From Planktothrix paucivesiculata PCC 9631 (GTDB taxonomy: Bacteria > Cyanobacteriota > Cyanobacteriia > Cyanobacteriales > Microcoleaceae), in NCBI RefSeq assembly GCF_900009265.2, contig NZ_LR735027.1, positions 35,392-99,391 on the forward strand: a stretch of DNA of 64,000 nucleotides. Direction: 5' to 3'. The notes beneath the pieces are model-generated. The model ran no database searches and was not told the origin of the DNA. It saw nothing but the letters and a program-made list of their open reading frames with translations. Of the stretch, positions 1 through 8,634 are shown piece after piece. Position numbers and translations under genes: made by a program. Each line of letters begins with the position of its first letter. The stretch's first letter is position 1.

Positions 1-65
1 ATTTTGCCTTGAATTGGCAATAAAAAAAAGGATTGTTTTATAGGACAAGCCTGGGAGCTTGAAAA

Positions 66-82
66 CGAGCGTGTCTTCAGAC
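66..82 (+). repeat. Left copy of 17-base subterminal repeat
   Basis: The sequence cgagcgtgtcttcagac occurs here and again, exactly, at 1391-1407 near the right end. It can fold as a short gtc/gac hairpin with a ttca loop. IS200/IS605 elements carry related hairpins at both ends for recognition by TnpA, so these are probably the left and right recognition hairpins. An alternative is that the left copy lets the element's own RNA pair with its upstream region. Confidence 0.55.
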
Positions 83-174
83 CACCAGATGAAAAGCAAC
101 TCAGGGGAATTTATTACCCGTGAATATTTCCCAATCTATGTTAATATAAGGTGGGTCGAAAAAAGGAGATTTCT

Positions 175-1476
175 ATGATAGTTCTGGAGTACAAAGTTAA
201 GGGTAAACAAAATCAATATAAGGCGATTGATCAAGCAATTCGCACCACCCAATTCATTCGTAATAAAGCGATTCGGTATTGGATGGATAATTCAAGAGAA
301 TTGAAGATTGATAAATTTGCCTTGAATAAGTATTCCACGACTCTCAGAAATCAATTTCCCTTTGTTGCTGACCTAAATTCAATGGCAGTTCAATCCGCAG
401 CCGAGCGAGGATGGACTGCCATTAGTCGTTTTTATGACACTTCGGCAAAGCTCAGTGACCATTGCAAGAAAAAGATTTCTGGCAAAAAAGGATATCCCAA
501 ATTTCAAAAAGATTGCCGTTCTGTTGAATATAAAACATCGGGATGGAAACTACACCTTACCAAAAGACAAATTACCTTTACCGACAAAAACGGGATTGGT
601 AAAGTTAAATTATTGGGTAAGTGGGATATCCATACTTACAATGTTAAAGACATAAAACGGGTGCGTTTAATTCGTCGTGCCGATGGATATTACGCCCAGT
701 TCTGTCTAAACATTACCGTCGCCGATGTTCAACCGAAAACTGGTAAAGAGATAGGACTTGATGTTGGTATTGAGTCCTTTTACACGGACTCCAACAACTA
801 TCAAGAACCTAATCCTAAGTTTCTGAGAAAGGCGGAACAATCAATTAAGCAATCTCAGAGACAAATTTACAAAAAGGTCAAGGGTTCATCGGGGCGACGG
901 AAAGCGAGAAAATTTTACGCCAAAAAACATTTAAAAGTAAGTAGACAACGGAATGAACACGCCAAGAAAATTGCGCGTAACGTATGCACATCTAACGATG
1001 TAGTGGTCTATGAAGATTTAAGTGTTAGAAATTTAGTAAAAAACCATTGTTTAGCTAAATCAATTAGTGATACAAGTTGGTATTTATTTAGAAAATGGAT
1101 AGAATATTTTGCAGCTAAGTTTGATAAATTAGCAATTCCGGTTACGCCCCATTACACTTCTCAAAAATGCAGTAATTGTGGGGTAATTGTGAAAAAATCT
1201 CTATCAACCCGCACCCATATTTGTAATTGTGGATGTCAGTTGCATAGAGATACAAATGCTGCAATTAATATTCTAAATCTTGGTAAACAAGCTAGGGATG
1301 GGCAATCCCGAAGTAACGCTAATGGACTAGAAACCCCTACTCTACTTGGGGAAACCCTGGCGGAGCAAGTATCTAGGTTGAAGTTAGAATCGAGCGTGTC
1401 TTCAGACGGTGAGAGTGTCAATTACTCTAAAATGTTAAAATATGGCGATTCAAAACCTTTAAAAACTAGGATTTAA
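175..1476 (+). CDS. tnpB: TnpB, RNA-guided nuclease/transposase accessory protein
   Basis: TnpB proteins are RuvC-fold, RNA-guided DNA nucleases that help IS200/IS605 elements persist. All three catalytic acidic residues are present: Asp in IGLDVGIES, Glu in VVYEDLSV and Asp in LHRDTNAA. A zinc ribbon lies between the last two (CSNC ... CNCG). The ATG at 175 is chosen because aaaggag (162-168) lies 6 bases upstream; a GTG at 151 in the same frame has no such site. The reading frame runs through the element's right end (1421), so about 18 C-terminal residues are encoded by flanking host DNA. The protein is therefore longer than its own element and may be a fusion product of insertion. Catalytic activity looks possible. 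Confidence 0.9.
   Translation: MIVLEYKVKGKQNQYKAIDQAIRTTQFIRNKAIRYWMDNSRELKIDKFALNKYSTTLRNQFPFVADLNSMAVQSAAERGWTAISRFYDTSAKLSDHCKKKISGKKGYPKFQKDCRSVEYKTSGWKLHLTKRQITFTDKNGIGKVKLLGKWDIHTYNVKDIKRVRLIRRADGYYAQFCLNITVADVQPKTGKEIGLDVGIESFYTDSNNYQEPNPKFLRKAEQSIKQSQRQIYKKVKGSSGRRKARKFYAKKHLKVSRQRNEHAKKIARNVCTSNDVVVYEDLSVRNLVKNHCLAKSISDTSWYLFRKWIEYFAAKFDKLAIPVTPHYTSQKCSNCGVIVKKSLSTRTHICNCGCQLHRDTNAAINILNLGKQARDGQSRSNANGLETPTLLGETLAEQVSRLKLESSVSSDGESVNYSKMLKYGDSKPLKTRI
1380..1421 (+). ncRNA. Putative omega-RNA 3' scaffold / right end of tnpB element 1
   Basis: In this family the guide RNA overlaps the 3' end of tnpB and ends at the element's right end, with the guide read from the adjacent DNA. Here the region aligns with the cleaner right end at 12115-12157. 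The hairpin is weak (gtc/gac core). If the model holds, the guide would be ttactctaaaatgttaaa (1422-1439). The 5' end of the RNA cannot be set from sequence alone; it probably lies inside tnpB. Confidence 0.4.
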
Positions 1477-1509
1477 TGGGTTTAGAACCTGAAACTGGGA
1501 AAGGCTATC

Positions 1510-2520
1510 TTAACTGGGATTAACTGTCCCATCCGCCAGGGTAGCTCCAGTTAAATTAACATTTGTTAAATCAACTCCCTCTAAGTTAGCACCGCGTAAA
1601 CTGGCGCCATAAAGGTTGGCTCCCGCCAAATTAGCCCCGGATAAATCCGCTTTCCAGAGATAGGCATTTCGCAAGTTAGCACCGCGCAAATCTGCTTTGT
1701 TCAACCGAGCCAAATTCAAGTTAGCCCCCGTCAGAGCCGCATGGGTTAAAATAGCCCCGGATAAATCCGCCCGCATGAACACCGCATCGGTCAAATTACT
1801 ACTGATTAGATTAGCTTCGACTAAATTCGCATCTTGTAATTTAGCCCGACTTAAATCCGCTTGTTTTAACTGAGTCTGGCTCAAATTAGCGGCAGTTAAA
1901 TCACAATCTTGTAGATTAGTTCGGGTCATTAATGCTTGGGTAAAGTTAACTCCACTTAAATCCAATCCCTGAAGATTCAGTTCTGATAAATGGGCATAAC
2001 TCAGATTAATTCCGGTCATTTGGGTGTCTTTAAGAATTGCCCCGGTGAGTCTAGCGCGAGTCAAATTTGCCCAGTTTAAATTAGCGTGACTTAAATTAGC
2101 CCCGCGTAAATTTACACCCACCAAATTTGCCCCACATAAATTAACCCCAGATAAATTAGCCGCTCGTAAATTAACGCCGCGTAAAATCGCGCCACTGAGT
2201 TTAACCCCACTCATTTCGGACTTGACCAAAAACGCCCCTTCTAGGTTAGCTTTGGTCAAATCCGCATTTTTTAATTGTCCTCGACCCAACTTAACAAAAC
2301 TTAAATTACTTCCATACAAAAAGGCATTGGTCAAGTTAATTTCATGAAGTATAGCCCTGGTTAAATCTGCCCGAGCTAAGGACGCTCCGGTTAAATTAGC
2401 CCCAATTAAATTGACTTGACAGAGATGGGCTCCAATCAAGTTAACATGGTTAAAATCTCGTTCTCCAGCTAAATAACGACGCAACAGTTCTTGAGAATCA
2501 ATGGTCGATTGTATTTGCAC
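1510..2520 (-). CDS. Pentapeptide-repeat protein (336 aa)
   Basis: Almost the whole protein is built of A(D/N)LXX pentapeptides (e.g. LTGANLNLARL, LRGANLRNAYL), which fold as a right-handed quadrilateral beta helix. The first 25 residues (ELLRRYLAGERDF) are the short helical cap common in cyanobacterial members. There is no signal peptide or membrane segment, so it is probably cytoplasmic. Function is unknown; the fold mainly serves as a rigid scaffold or binding surface. It lies 12 bp downstream of a paralogue on the same strand, and the shared N-terminal cap (ELL-RY-GER-F) suggests tandem duplication and one transcript. Confidence 0.9.
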   Translation of the reverse strand: MQIQSTIDSQELLRRYLAGERDFNHVNLIGAHLCQVNLIGANLTGASLARADLTRAILHEINLTNAFLYGSNLSFVKLGRGQLKNADLTKANLEGAFLVKSEMSGVKLSGAILRGVNLRAANLSGVNLCGANLVGVNLRGANLSHANLNWANLTRARLTGAILKDTQMTGINLSYAHLSELNLQGLDLSGVNFTQALMTRTNLQDCDLTAANLSQTQLKQADLSRAKLQDANLVEANLISSNLTDAVFMRADLSGAILTHAALTGANLNLARLNKADLRGANLRNAYLWKADLSGANLAGANLYGASLRGANLEGVDLTNVNLTGATLADGTVNPS

Positions 2521-2532
2521 AGAACCTATCCA

Positions 2533-3360
2533 TTATTTATTCGGTAAAATTGCTCCTCGGGTATCCGCATCTCTCAAATTTGCTTGATCTAATTTAGTAT
2601 CAATCATAATCGCTTCAATCAGATTGACACCACTCAAATTCGACCAGGATAATTTAGTGCGGTAGAGTCTAGCTCGGCTCATATTCGCCCCGCGTAAAGT
2701 TGTCCAGGTCACATTTGCTCCTCGGAGGTTGGCTTCACTCAGGTTAGCTTCACTTAAATCAGCCCCAATCATGGTGACTCGGGTTAAATCCGCTTCATGA
2801 AAATTAGCCCCAATCATCATTCCCCCACTCAAGGTCGCATTGGTTAAGTTTGCCCCTTCTAAGATACTTTCTCGCAGAATCACGTTAGTTAGGTTGGCAC
2901 TTTCTAAAATCGCTCCGGTGAGATTAGCTTTCATCAAATTAGTGCGGACTAAGGTAGCATGGGTTAAATTCGCCCCGGCAAAATTCGCCCCGGCAAAATT
3001 CGATTCTGTGAGGTTGGCTTCGGTGAGGTTGGCTTGATTGAAACTAACATTTTTGGAAGAAGACCCCCGCAAACTCGACCCGCTTAAATTAGCTCGGTTG
3101 AACTTGGTATCGCCTAAATAGCTCCCAATTAAGTTAACATCGCTTAAATCCGCATCGCTGAAGTCAACACCCGTAAATTTGGTTTCGCGAAAATTTGCCG
3201 CGATTAAGTTTGCCCCCGCGAAGGAGGTATTTTCCAAGTTAGCTCGAGCAATTGTGGCTTCCCGGAGGTCAACACCACTTAAATCCACTCCGACGAGGCT
3301 AACGGCTCGAAACAGGCGCTCTCCTTCTGCATAGCGTTTTAATAATTCATCAACCTCCAT
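2533..3360 (-). CDS. Pentapeptide-repeat protein (275 aa)
   Basis: This is the upstream partner of the pair. It opens with the same cap (DELLKRYAEGERLF) and then continues as A(N/D)LXX repeats to the end (e.g. FAGANFAGANL, LSEANLSEANLRGANV). About 50 pentapeptides fit in its length. No catalytic motif, signal peptide or membrane span is visible. The 12-bp gap to the next gene indicates co-transcription. Role unknown. Confidence 0.9.
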   Translation of the reverse strand: MEVDELLKRYAEGERLFRAVSLVGVDLSGVDLREATIARANLENTSFAGANLIAANFRETKFTGVDFSDADLSDVNLIGSYLGDTKFNRANLSGSSLRGSSSKNVSFNQANLTEANLTESNFAGANFAGANLTHATLVRTNLMKANLTGAILESANLTNVILRESILEGANLTNATLSGGMMIGANFHEADLTRVTMIGADLSEANLSEANLRGANVTWTTLRGANMSRARLYRTKLSWSNLSGVNLIEAIMIDTKLDQANLRDADTRGAILPNK

Positions 3361-3490
3361 ATCATTAGCCTCACGAATAGTCCCAGTATTGATTTAGAAT
3401 GACACAGCCGCATAATACTCCCTCCATCATCCCAGATTACTTAAGGTTTTGGGGAGTCAGTCTTGAATCTCAATCTCTAGGAAATAGCCA

Positions 3491-4123
3491 TCACAGGCCA
3501 TAATACCCTAACTGTTCATTACTAAATTCGGTAAAAACCAAATCTTCAGGACGATCAATATCTAATAATACAGGTAATTTACCGACGGATAAATTCAGAG
3601 TTTCACAAATCTTGAGGGTCATCTCACACACCATTGAAGTTCCCCAAGGAATATCTTTAAATAATTCAGGAATATGACGTTTTAAACCAATTAAATAATA
3701 TCCTCCATCCTGGGCTGGGCCGATCACAGTATCATGATCTTGCAATAGTTTAAATGCCTGATATAAAATATCAACAGTTAATTCTGGGCAATCGGTTCCA
3801 ATCATGAGAATCTGGTTTTTTTCCTCATAAAATGCCATTTGAAAGGCTTTTGACATCCGATTTCCTAAATCTCCAAAACTTTGAGCATCATAAATTAAAT
3901 CCGATCCTAACCAATTTTGCATCACATCTAAATTGCCTCCGGTAAACCTAACTTCAAGAGATAAAGACTCTATTTTTTGCAATTGTCGGGCTGTATTGAC
4001 GGTTTTTTCCGTCATTTGACGATGCAAATTTGCGGCTCCAATTTCTCCCACAACGGGAATTAACCTAGTTTTTGTTTTTCCGGGTTCGGGATAGCGGGTG
4101 AAAATAATTAAATGTTTATTCAT
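3491..4123 (-). CDS. DUF2064 / TIGR04282-family glycosyltransferase-like protein
   Basis: The N-terminus IIFTRYPEPGKTKTRL is the hallmark of the DUF2064 family, a GT-A-fold nucleotidyl/glycosyl-transferase group annotated in databases as 'arsenosugar biosynthesis glycosyltransferase'. A second conserved block, MIGTDCPELT (about residue 105-115), supplies the metal-binding acidic residues, and GPAQDGGYYLIGL follows. The length of 210 aa is normal. No arsenic gene (arsM or a radical SAM partner) lies nearby, so the arsenosugar role is not supported by context. It is cytosolic and apparently monocistronic. Confidence 0.8.
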   Translation of the reverse strand: MNKHLIIFTRYPEPGKTKTRLIPVVGEIGAANLHRQMTEKTVNTARQLQKIESLSLEVRFTGGNLDVMQNWLGSDLIYDAQSFGDLGNRMSKAFQMAFYEEKNQILMIGTDCPELTVDILYQAFKLLQDHDTVIGPAQDGGYYLIGLKRHIPELFKDIPWGTSMVCEMTLKICETLNLSVGKLPVLLDIDRPEDLVFTEFSNEQLGYYGL

Positions 4124-4198
4124 GATAAATTTATGCGTTTAATATTCAGAAGGAGATTTTTGATCTAGGTTTTATATTGCAATCATAAGTGATTCGTG

Positions 4199-4264
4199 AA
4201 AAAAAACGTAGGAGTTCACTCTCTAAACTAGACCTCGAATGGGGTTTAGATAACGAACTCCTAC
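4199..4264 (-). terminator. Intrinsic terminator downstream of nadA
   Basis: A long interrupted hairpin has outer arms gtaggagttc (4208-4217) and gaactcctac (4255-4264), which pair perfectly over 10 bp. Inner arms tctaaac (4222-4228) and gtttaga (4244-4250) add 7 bp. On the minus strand the hairpin is followed directly by a run of eight T (complement of the A run near 4199-4206). This is the expected layout for an intrinsic terminator about 50 bp past the nadA stop. Confidence 0.8.
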
Positions 4265-4313
4265 CATAGAATATTACAATTTTGACAAAAATTGTGATTT
4301 TTCTGACTCCTTC

Positions 4314-5309
4314 CTATCCCTTGGGAACATTAATATTTTTGCTCATTTCTAACATTCGTTGAATCGGACGTAAAGCGGCAATTCGGATTTCTTCAGAAAG
4401 GCTAATTTCTGGAGAACAATTTTTCATCGCTAAATACAGTTTTTCTAAGGTATTTAACCTCATGTGGGGGCATTCATTACAGGCACAATTACTTATGGGT
4501 GGGGCAGGAATAAAGTATTTTCCCTGGGTTTCCTTCTCCATTTGATGAATAATTCCGGGCTCGGTTGCCACGATAAAACTTAACTTAGGACTATTTTTGA
4601 CATAGTTTAATAATGCTGTGGTAGAACCAATATAATCCGCCCGGTCTAAAACCGGAAGTTCACATTCAGGATGGGCAATAATTTCGGCTTCGGGATGTTC
4701 AATTTTTAGCTGCACTAACTTCTTCTGGGAGAAGTTTTCATGCACCATGCAAGCCCCCTCCCATAATACCATTTCTCGCCCGGTTTCTGCCATGACATAT
4801 CGGCCTAAATTGCGATCGGGCGCGAAAATAATCGGCTGATTTTCAGGAATTTGCCGGACAAGCTCCACCGCATTAGAACTGGTGCAAATAATATCGCTCA
4901 TCGCCTTAATTTCGGCCGTACAATTAATATAAGACACCACAATATGATCGGGATATTGGGCTTTGAATTGAGCAAAAGCATCGGGGGGACAACTTTCGGC
5001 TAAAGAACACCCGGCATCCAAGTCCGGTAACAATACCAACTTATCAGGATTCAAAATTTTAGCCGTTTCTGCCATAAAGTGAACCCCAGCAAAAACAATC
5101 ACATCGGCATCGGTCTGGGCTGCTTGTCGCGCTAGTCCCAGGGAATCCCCAATATAATCAGCAATATCTTGAATATCAGGATCTTGATAGTAATGGGCTA
5201 AAATAACCGCATTCAATCTTTGCTTAAGTTCTTGAATCGCGGCAAACAAATCCTCGGGTAAATCGGCAACAGTGGAATGGTTGGTCGAGGCCAGGGTGGA
5301 TGTAAACAT
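4314..5309 (-). CDS. nadA: Quinolinate synthase A
   Basis: NadA condenses iminoaspartate with dihydroxyacetone phosphate to give quinolinate, the precursor of NAD, using a [4Fe-4S] cluster. Family blocks are clear: [21 protein letters not shown] near the N-terminus, [40 protein letters not shown], and the C-terminal [16 protein letters not shown] holding cysteines for the cluster. At 331 aa it is full length. The ATG at 5309 has an aagg purine stretch about 6-9 bases upstream. nadB and nadC are not in the window. The gene stands alone with its own terminator. Confidence 0.95.
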   Translation of the reverse strand: MFTSTLASTNHSTVADLPEDLFAAIQELKQRLNAVILAHYYQDPDIQDIADYIGDSLGLARQAAQTDADVIVFAGVHFMAETAKILNPDKLVLLPDLDAGCSLAESCPPDAFAQFKAQYPDHIVVSYINCTAEIKAMSDIICTSSNAVELVRQIPENQPIIFAPDRNLGRYVMAETGREMVLWEGACMVHENFSQKKLVQLKIEHPEAEIIAHPECELPVLDRADYIGSTTALLNYVKNSPKLSFIVATEPGIIHQMEKETQGKYFIPAPPISNCACNECPHMRLNTLEKLYLAMKNCSPEISLSEEIRIAALRPIQRMLEMSKNINVPKG

Positions 5310-5438
5310 AGAACCTTATCGGAACTCTCAATATTGTTCAGGGTAGTTTAATTATAGTTGAATTCACCAAAAACGGGGATTCACGGTTGCCCCAAAATTG
5401 CTTATTCTAGGTTAGGAAGCTTTGAAACTATCATCCTT

Positions 5439-6353
5439 GTGAATATCAAACCCCTGAAAATTGCCGTTGTTGGAGACGTTCATGATCAATGGGAACAGGC
5501 GGACGCCCTGGCATTAAAGTCTTTAGAGGTTGATTTAGTCCTATTTGTCGGGGATTTTGGCAATGAGGCGGTGGATGTCGTGAAAACCATCGCCGCCCTG
5601 GATATCCCCAAAGCCGTCGTTTTTGGCAACCATGACGCCTGGTACACCGCCACCGATTGGGGACGTCAAAAATGCCCCTATAACCGGACAATAGAAGATC
5701 GTGTCCAAGAACAACTAGAGATCATCGGGGAAGATCATGTGGGCTACGGAAAACGGGATTTTCCCGATTTGCAATTAACCGTGGTCGGAGGGCGTCCCTT
5801 CAGTTGGGGGGGGCCAGAATGGAAATATCACGATTTTTACACGGAGCGATTTGGAGTGGATGGTTTGGCCGCATCCGCCCAACGCATGATTCAGGCGGTG
5901 GAAACGGCCACCTATGACCGGATTCTGTTTTTAAGTCACAACGGCCCCACGGGGTTAGGAGAGGCAGCCGAGGCCCCCTGCGGGAAGGATTGGAACCCCA
6001 TCGGGGGGGATTATGGTGATCCCGATTTTGCCGAAGCGATCGCCCACGCCCGCACCCTGGGTAAAACCATTCCCCTAGTCGCTTTCGGTCATATGCACCA
6101 TCATCTGCGCCATACTAAAAGCCGTCAGCGTCAACGGTTAGTTACCAGTCCAGAAGGGACGGTTTATCTGAATGCAGCCTGTGTTGGTCGGATTAGAACA
6201 ACCCGTAGAGGTCAGCAACGGAATTTTTCGATTGTCAGTTTAGACCAAAACCAAGTATCGGAAGTGTCCTTAGTCTGGGTGGGTGAAGACTTCCAGGTCG
6301 TTGAAACAGAATTATTATCTCAGTGCTTGGTACAATCCTCATCCATGCTATAA
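5439..6353 (+). CDS. TIGR04168-type calcineurin-like metallophosphoesterase
   Basis: This is a cyanobacterial/plant family of calcineurin-like phosphoesterases of unknown substrate. Metal-binding motifs are in order: VVGDVHDQW (DxH), LVLFVGDFGNE (GD), VVFGNHDAWY (GNHD), LFLSHNGPTGLG and FGHMHHHLR (GHxH). The GTG at 5439 is preferred because the dimetal core starts 10 residues later; an in-frame TTG at 5358 would add 27 residues of low-quality sequence. The gene is divergent from nadA. Its 3' end contains the promoter of the downstream tRNA-Ser. Confidence 0.85.
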   Translation: MNIKPLKIAVVGDVHDQWEQADALALKSLEVDLVLFVGDFGNEAVDVVKTIAALDIPKAVVFGNHDAWYTATDWGRQKCPYNRTIEDRVQEQLEIIGEDHVGYGKRDFPDLQLTVVGGRPFSWGGPEWKYHDFYTERFGVDGLAASAQRMIQAVETATYDRILFLSHNGPTGLGEAAEAPCGKDWNPIGGDYGDPDFAEAIAHARTLGKTIPLVAFGHMHHHLRHTKSRQRQRLVTSPEGTVYLNAACVGRIRTTRRGQQRNFSIVSLDQNQVSEVSLVWVGEDFQVVETELLSQCLVQSSSML

Positions 6354-6354
6354 T
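6327..6354 (+). promoter_or_regulatory. Promoter of tRNA-Ser
   Basis: TTGGTA (6327-6332) and a perfect TATAAT (6349-6354) are separated by 16 bp, giving a sigma-70-type promoter. The expected start is near 6361, about 18 bases before the mature tRNA. The -10 box overlaps the stop codon of the metallophosphoesterase gene. Confidence 0.6.
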
Positions 6355-6378
6355 TATTTAGCTCAACGATGAGCAACT

Positions 6379-6463
6379 GGAGAGGTGGCAGAGTGGTCGA
6401 ATGCGCCTGACTTGAAATCAGGTGAGCCGCAAGGTTCCGGGGGTTCGAATCCCCCCCTCTCCG
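6379..6463 (+). tRNA. tRNA-Ser (UGA)
   Basis: The 85-nt sequence folds as a class II tRNA. The acceptor stem is ggagagg/cctctcc with discriminator G at 6463. The anticodon stem is cctga (6406-6410)/tcagg (6418-6422) with loop cttgaaa and anticodon TGA at 6413-6415. A long variable arm (gagccgcaaggttcc region) and a T loop in gggttcgaatccc follow. CCA is not encoded. Confidence 0.97.
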
Positions 6464-6478
6464 TTGTTTTTGATTTGT

Positions 6479-7441
6479 CTAAAACCGACTCATTAATGTG
6501 CATTCCCAAACTAATCGAGGTTGCACATAACTTAATAAATATTGTCGGGTTTTTTCTAACTGTTTTAAGAAGGTTTGATCAATCATGCCAGTTTTTTGTT
6601 GATCTTGCCAATCCGAATGTTGTAAATAATCAACTAACCACAGTTGCGCCTCACTATCCAAGGTTTGACTAATTTCCTTTGCTAACTCTAATGCTGCTCT
6701 TAAATTAGAGGGAGGTTTTTTAACTTTATTTAAAAATTCTACAGGAATAGTTTGTAATTGTTGCCAATGGGAAATCGCTTGTCCGGGGCTACCTTGCGCC
6801 ATGGCTAAAATTTCAGCATGGGATAAAATATCATCAAAATTATGGCGTTTTAGGACTTGAATCATACCTGCATCGGTTAACCGATAAAACGGGATTTTAG
6901 CACAGCGAGAAACTAAAGTGGGTAATAAAGAATCGATACCGGGCGCGATTAAAATAATCGTAGCTTTTCCCGGTTCTTCTAAGGTTTTCAAGAGTCCATT
7001 GGCGGCGGATTCGGGCATGGATTCCGCGTGTTCAACGACTACCATTAACCGGGAGGCTTCTAAGGGTGGACGGCTCAAAAATTGACTAATTTCTCTAATT
7101 TGTTCGATCCGAATTTGAGGAGGAGCTTTCCGTTTTACTCCGGCTTCCGTGGCTTCCTGGGCAGAAAGTCGTTTTCCCTGATGTAAATAGGTGGGTTCCA
7201 CCCAAAGAATATCGGGGTGATTTTTCTGTTTAATTCGAGAGTGAATCTGTTTTTGATTGACGGGTTTATGGGGATTTTGGCAAAATAAAAATTCAATAAA
7301 ACAGTTAGCAGTTAATGTCCGACCAATACCATCCACCCCGGCAAATAAATAGGCTGGAGCAAGGCGATTTTGGGCTACAACTTGGGTTAATAATTCAATG
7401 GCGGCTTGTTGTTCAATGATGGGTTCAAAAAAGGCATTCAT
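6479..7441 (-). CDS. holB: DNA polymerase III delta-prime subunit
   Basis: The clamp-loader delta-prime subunit helps load the beta clamp during replication. The AAA+ core is visible: AYLFAGVDGIGRTLTA, in which the Walker A lysine is replaced by Arg, as fits a non-hydrolysing subunit; VVVEHAESMPESAANGLLKTLEEP (Walker B/sensor region); and the SRC motif LVSRCAKIPF. The length, 320 aa, is normal. It starts 15 bp downstream of tmk on the same strand, the common tmk-holB order, so the two are likely co-transcribed. Confidence 0.9.
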   Translation of the reverse strand: MNAFFEPIIEQQAAIELLTQVVAQNRLAPAYLFAGVDGIGRTLTANCFIEFLFCQNPHKPVNQKQIHSRIKQKNHPDILWVEPTYLHQGKRLSAQEATEAGVKRKAPPQIRIEQIREISQFLSRPPLEASRLMVVVEHAESMPESAANGLLKTLEEPGKATIILIAPGIDSLLPTLVSRCAKIPFYRLTDAGMIQVLKRHNFDDILSHAEILAMAQGSPGQAISHWQQLQTIPVEFLNKVKKPPSNLRAALELAKEISQTLDSEAQLWLVDYLQHSDWQDQQKTGMIDQTFLKQLEKTRQYLLSYVQPRLVWECTLMSRF

Positions 7442-7456
7442 TGTATTTATACCCCC

Positions 7457-8101
7457 TTAAATTATAAATCCCCAGGCTGTTAATTTTTCAATTAAAATCG
7501 ATTGAATTGTTTCTGTGACAACATCAAGATTTAACATTCCATTAATCGGAATAATTCGGTCTGGATGAGTTTGGGCTAATTGCTTAAACCCCTGTTGTAC
7601 CCGTTGATGAAATTCCAGATTTGCCTGTTCCATCCGATCCATTTTACCTCGGGTGCGGGTTCTGGCGAGTCCCATTTCTACATCAACATCTAACCACAAG
7701 GTTAAATCACTTTCTAACCCCTGGGTGGCAATTTGATTTAATTGATCAATTAAACTCAGATCTAAACCTCGACCATACCCCTGATAGGCGACGGTTGAAT
7801 CGGTATAGCGATCGCATAAAACAATATTTCCCTGGTATAATAGGGGCTTGAGAAATCCCTGAACGTGCTGGGCGCGATCGGCGGCATACATTAATAATTC
7901 TGCCCGATTCTGGATGGGTTCTTCCCCCTGATATTCTAACAATAATCGTCTTAACTCCTGGCCCAAGAGGGTTCCCCCCGGCTCCCGTGTGATCACGATG
8001 GGTGTATCTATCAGACCTTGTAACCTAGCTTGGATACGCTGCATCTGAGTGGTTTTCCCCGCCCCTTCAACTCCTTCAAAAACAATTAATTTTCCCTGCA
8101 T
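7457..8101 (-). CDS. tmk: Thymidylate kinase
   Basis: Tmk phosphorylates dTMP to dTDP. The P-loop FEGVEGAGKTTQ sits at residues 8-19, the DR(Y/F) substrate motif is in LCDRYTDSTVAYQGYGRGL, and the LID region follows in LARTRTRGKMDRME. At 214 aa it is full length. It precedes holB by 15 bp on the minus strand, forming a small nucleotide/replication operon. Confidence 0.95.
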   Translation of the reverse strand: MQGKLIVFEGVEGAGKTTQMQRIQARLQGLIDTPIVITREPGGTLLGQELRRLLLEYQGEEPIQNRAELLMYAADRAQHVQGFLKPLLYQGNIVLCDRYTDSTVAYQGYGRGLDLSLIDQLNQIATQGLESDLTLWLDVDVEMGLARTRTRGKMDRMEQANLEFHQRVQQGFKQLAQTHPDRIIPINGMLNLDVVTETIQSILIEKLTAWGFII

Positions 8102-8252
8102 CTGTTAATGATCTCTTGGCATTCAAAAAGTAGTATAAATATGATAATGTCTGGAATAGACTATTAACCTTTAAATAGTTTAATCTTTGAGGAACAACCT
8201 AACCTCAATTCTTGAAGCTCTGAATTAATTATTGTACTTGATGGAGTTCCCT

Positions 8253-8600
8253 ATGGCCCGCTACACTGGATTTTTTATTGTTAATGTCAGTCTCGAAGAT
8301 CTGCGACCGATGATGATTGATATTTTAGAATCCTGTAACCTAGAAATCACCTATGAAACACCGAGTTCTATTATTGCTCGGGAAAATATTGGTCAAGTCA
8401 GCGTTAATCAATTAGTGATTGGTGAAATCGTGTTTGATACTGCTACTTCCATGATAGATGAAACTAAAATGACGGTTTTTATTAAAAATGAATCCTTACC
8501 CTTGCAAAGCCATAATCATTGTCGAGAAATCTTTGAACAGGTTAGTCAATTAATTATTGATAATCGTCACTGGGTACTATTAGAAAGTATTGCTCTATAA
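8253..8600 (+). CDS. Conserved hypothetical protein (115 aa)
   Basis: I do not recognise a named family. The protein is small, acidic and soluble with an alternating beta/alpha pattern (FFIVNVSLEDLRPMMIDIL, TKMTVFIKNESL, LIIDNRHWVLLESIAL). The ATG at 8253 is chosen because ggag (8243-8246) lies 6 bases upstream. In-frame TTG and ATG codons at 8232 and 8241 lack a ribosome site. It is convergent with the PPC-domain gene; a palindromic repeat sits between them. Confidence 0.65.
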   Translation: MARYTGFFIVNVSLEDLRPMMIDILESCNLEITYETPSSIIARENIGQVSVNQLVIGEIVFDTATSMIDETKMTVFIKNESLPLQSHNHCREIFEQVSQLIIDNRHWVLLESIAL

Positions 8601-8603
8601 ATT

Positions 8604-8630
8604 TAGAGACGCGCCCCATGCACGTCTCTA
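8604..8630 (+). repeat. Dispersed palindromic repeat, copy A
   Basis: tagagacg (8604-8611) pairs perfectly with cgtctcta (8623-8630). It belongs to a family with copies at 23849-23896, 57148-57174 and 62496-62546. It lies between convergent genes and could also act as a weak terminator, although no T run follows. Confidence 0.7.
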
Positions 8631-8634
8631 TTGT

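Larger units (their letters stand above)
45..1421 (+). mobile_element. IS200/IS605-type element carrying tnpB only (IS1341-like)
   Basis: The element holds one tnpB gene and no tnpA. The right end is placed at 1421 because bases 1380-1421 align with the right end of the second tnpB element (12115-12157): both start with a gaagtt block, pass through an imperfect hairpin and finish in a gtgtcaa/atgtcaa tail. A 17-base sequence in the left flank (66-82) recurs at 1391-1407, as expected for the similar subterminal hairpins of this family. The left boundary near 45 is an estimate from the usual distance between hairpin and left end. Without tnpA it would need a transposase supplied in trans. Confidence 0.6.

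Noticed and set aside
151..174. GTG start for the first tnpB
   Set aside because: The ribosome site aaaggag lies downstream of this GTG and directly serves the ATG at 175.
6385..6672. Plus-strand frame starting inside the tRNA
   Set aside because: It covers tRNA-Ser and then the antisense of holB; it is a shadow frame.
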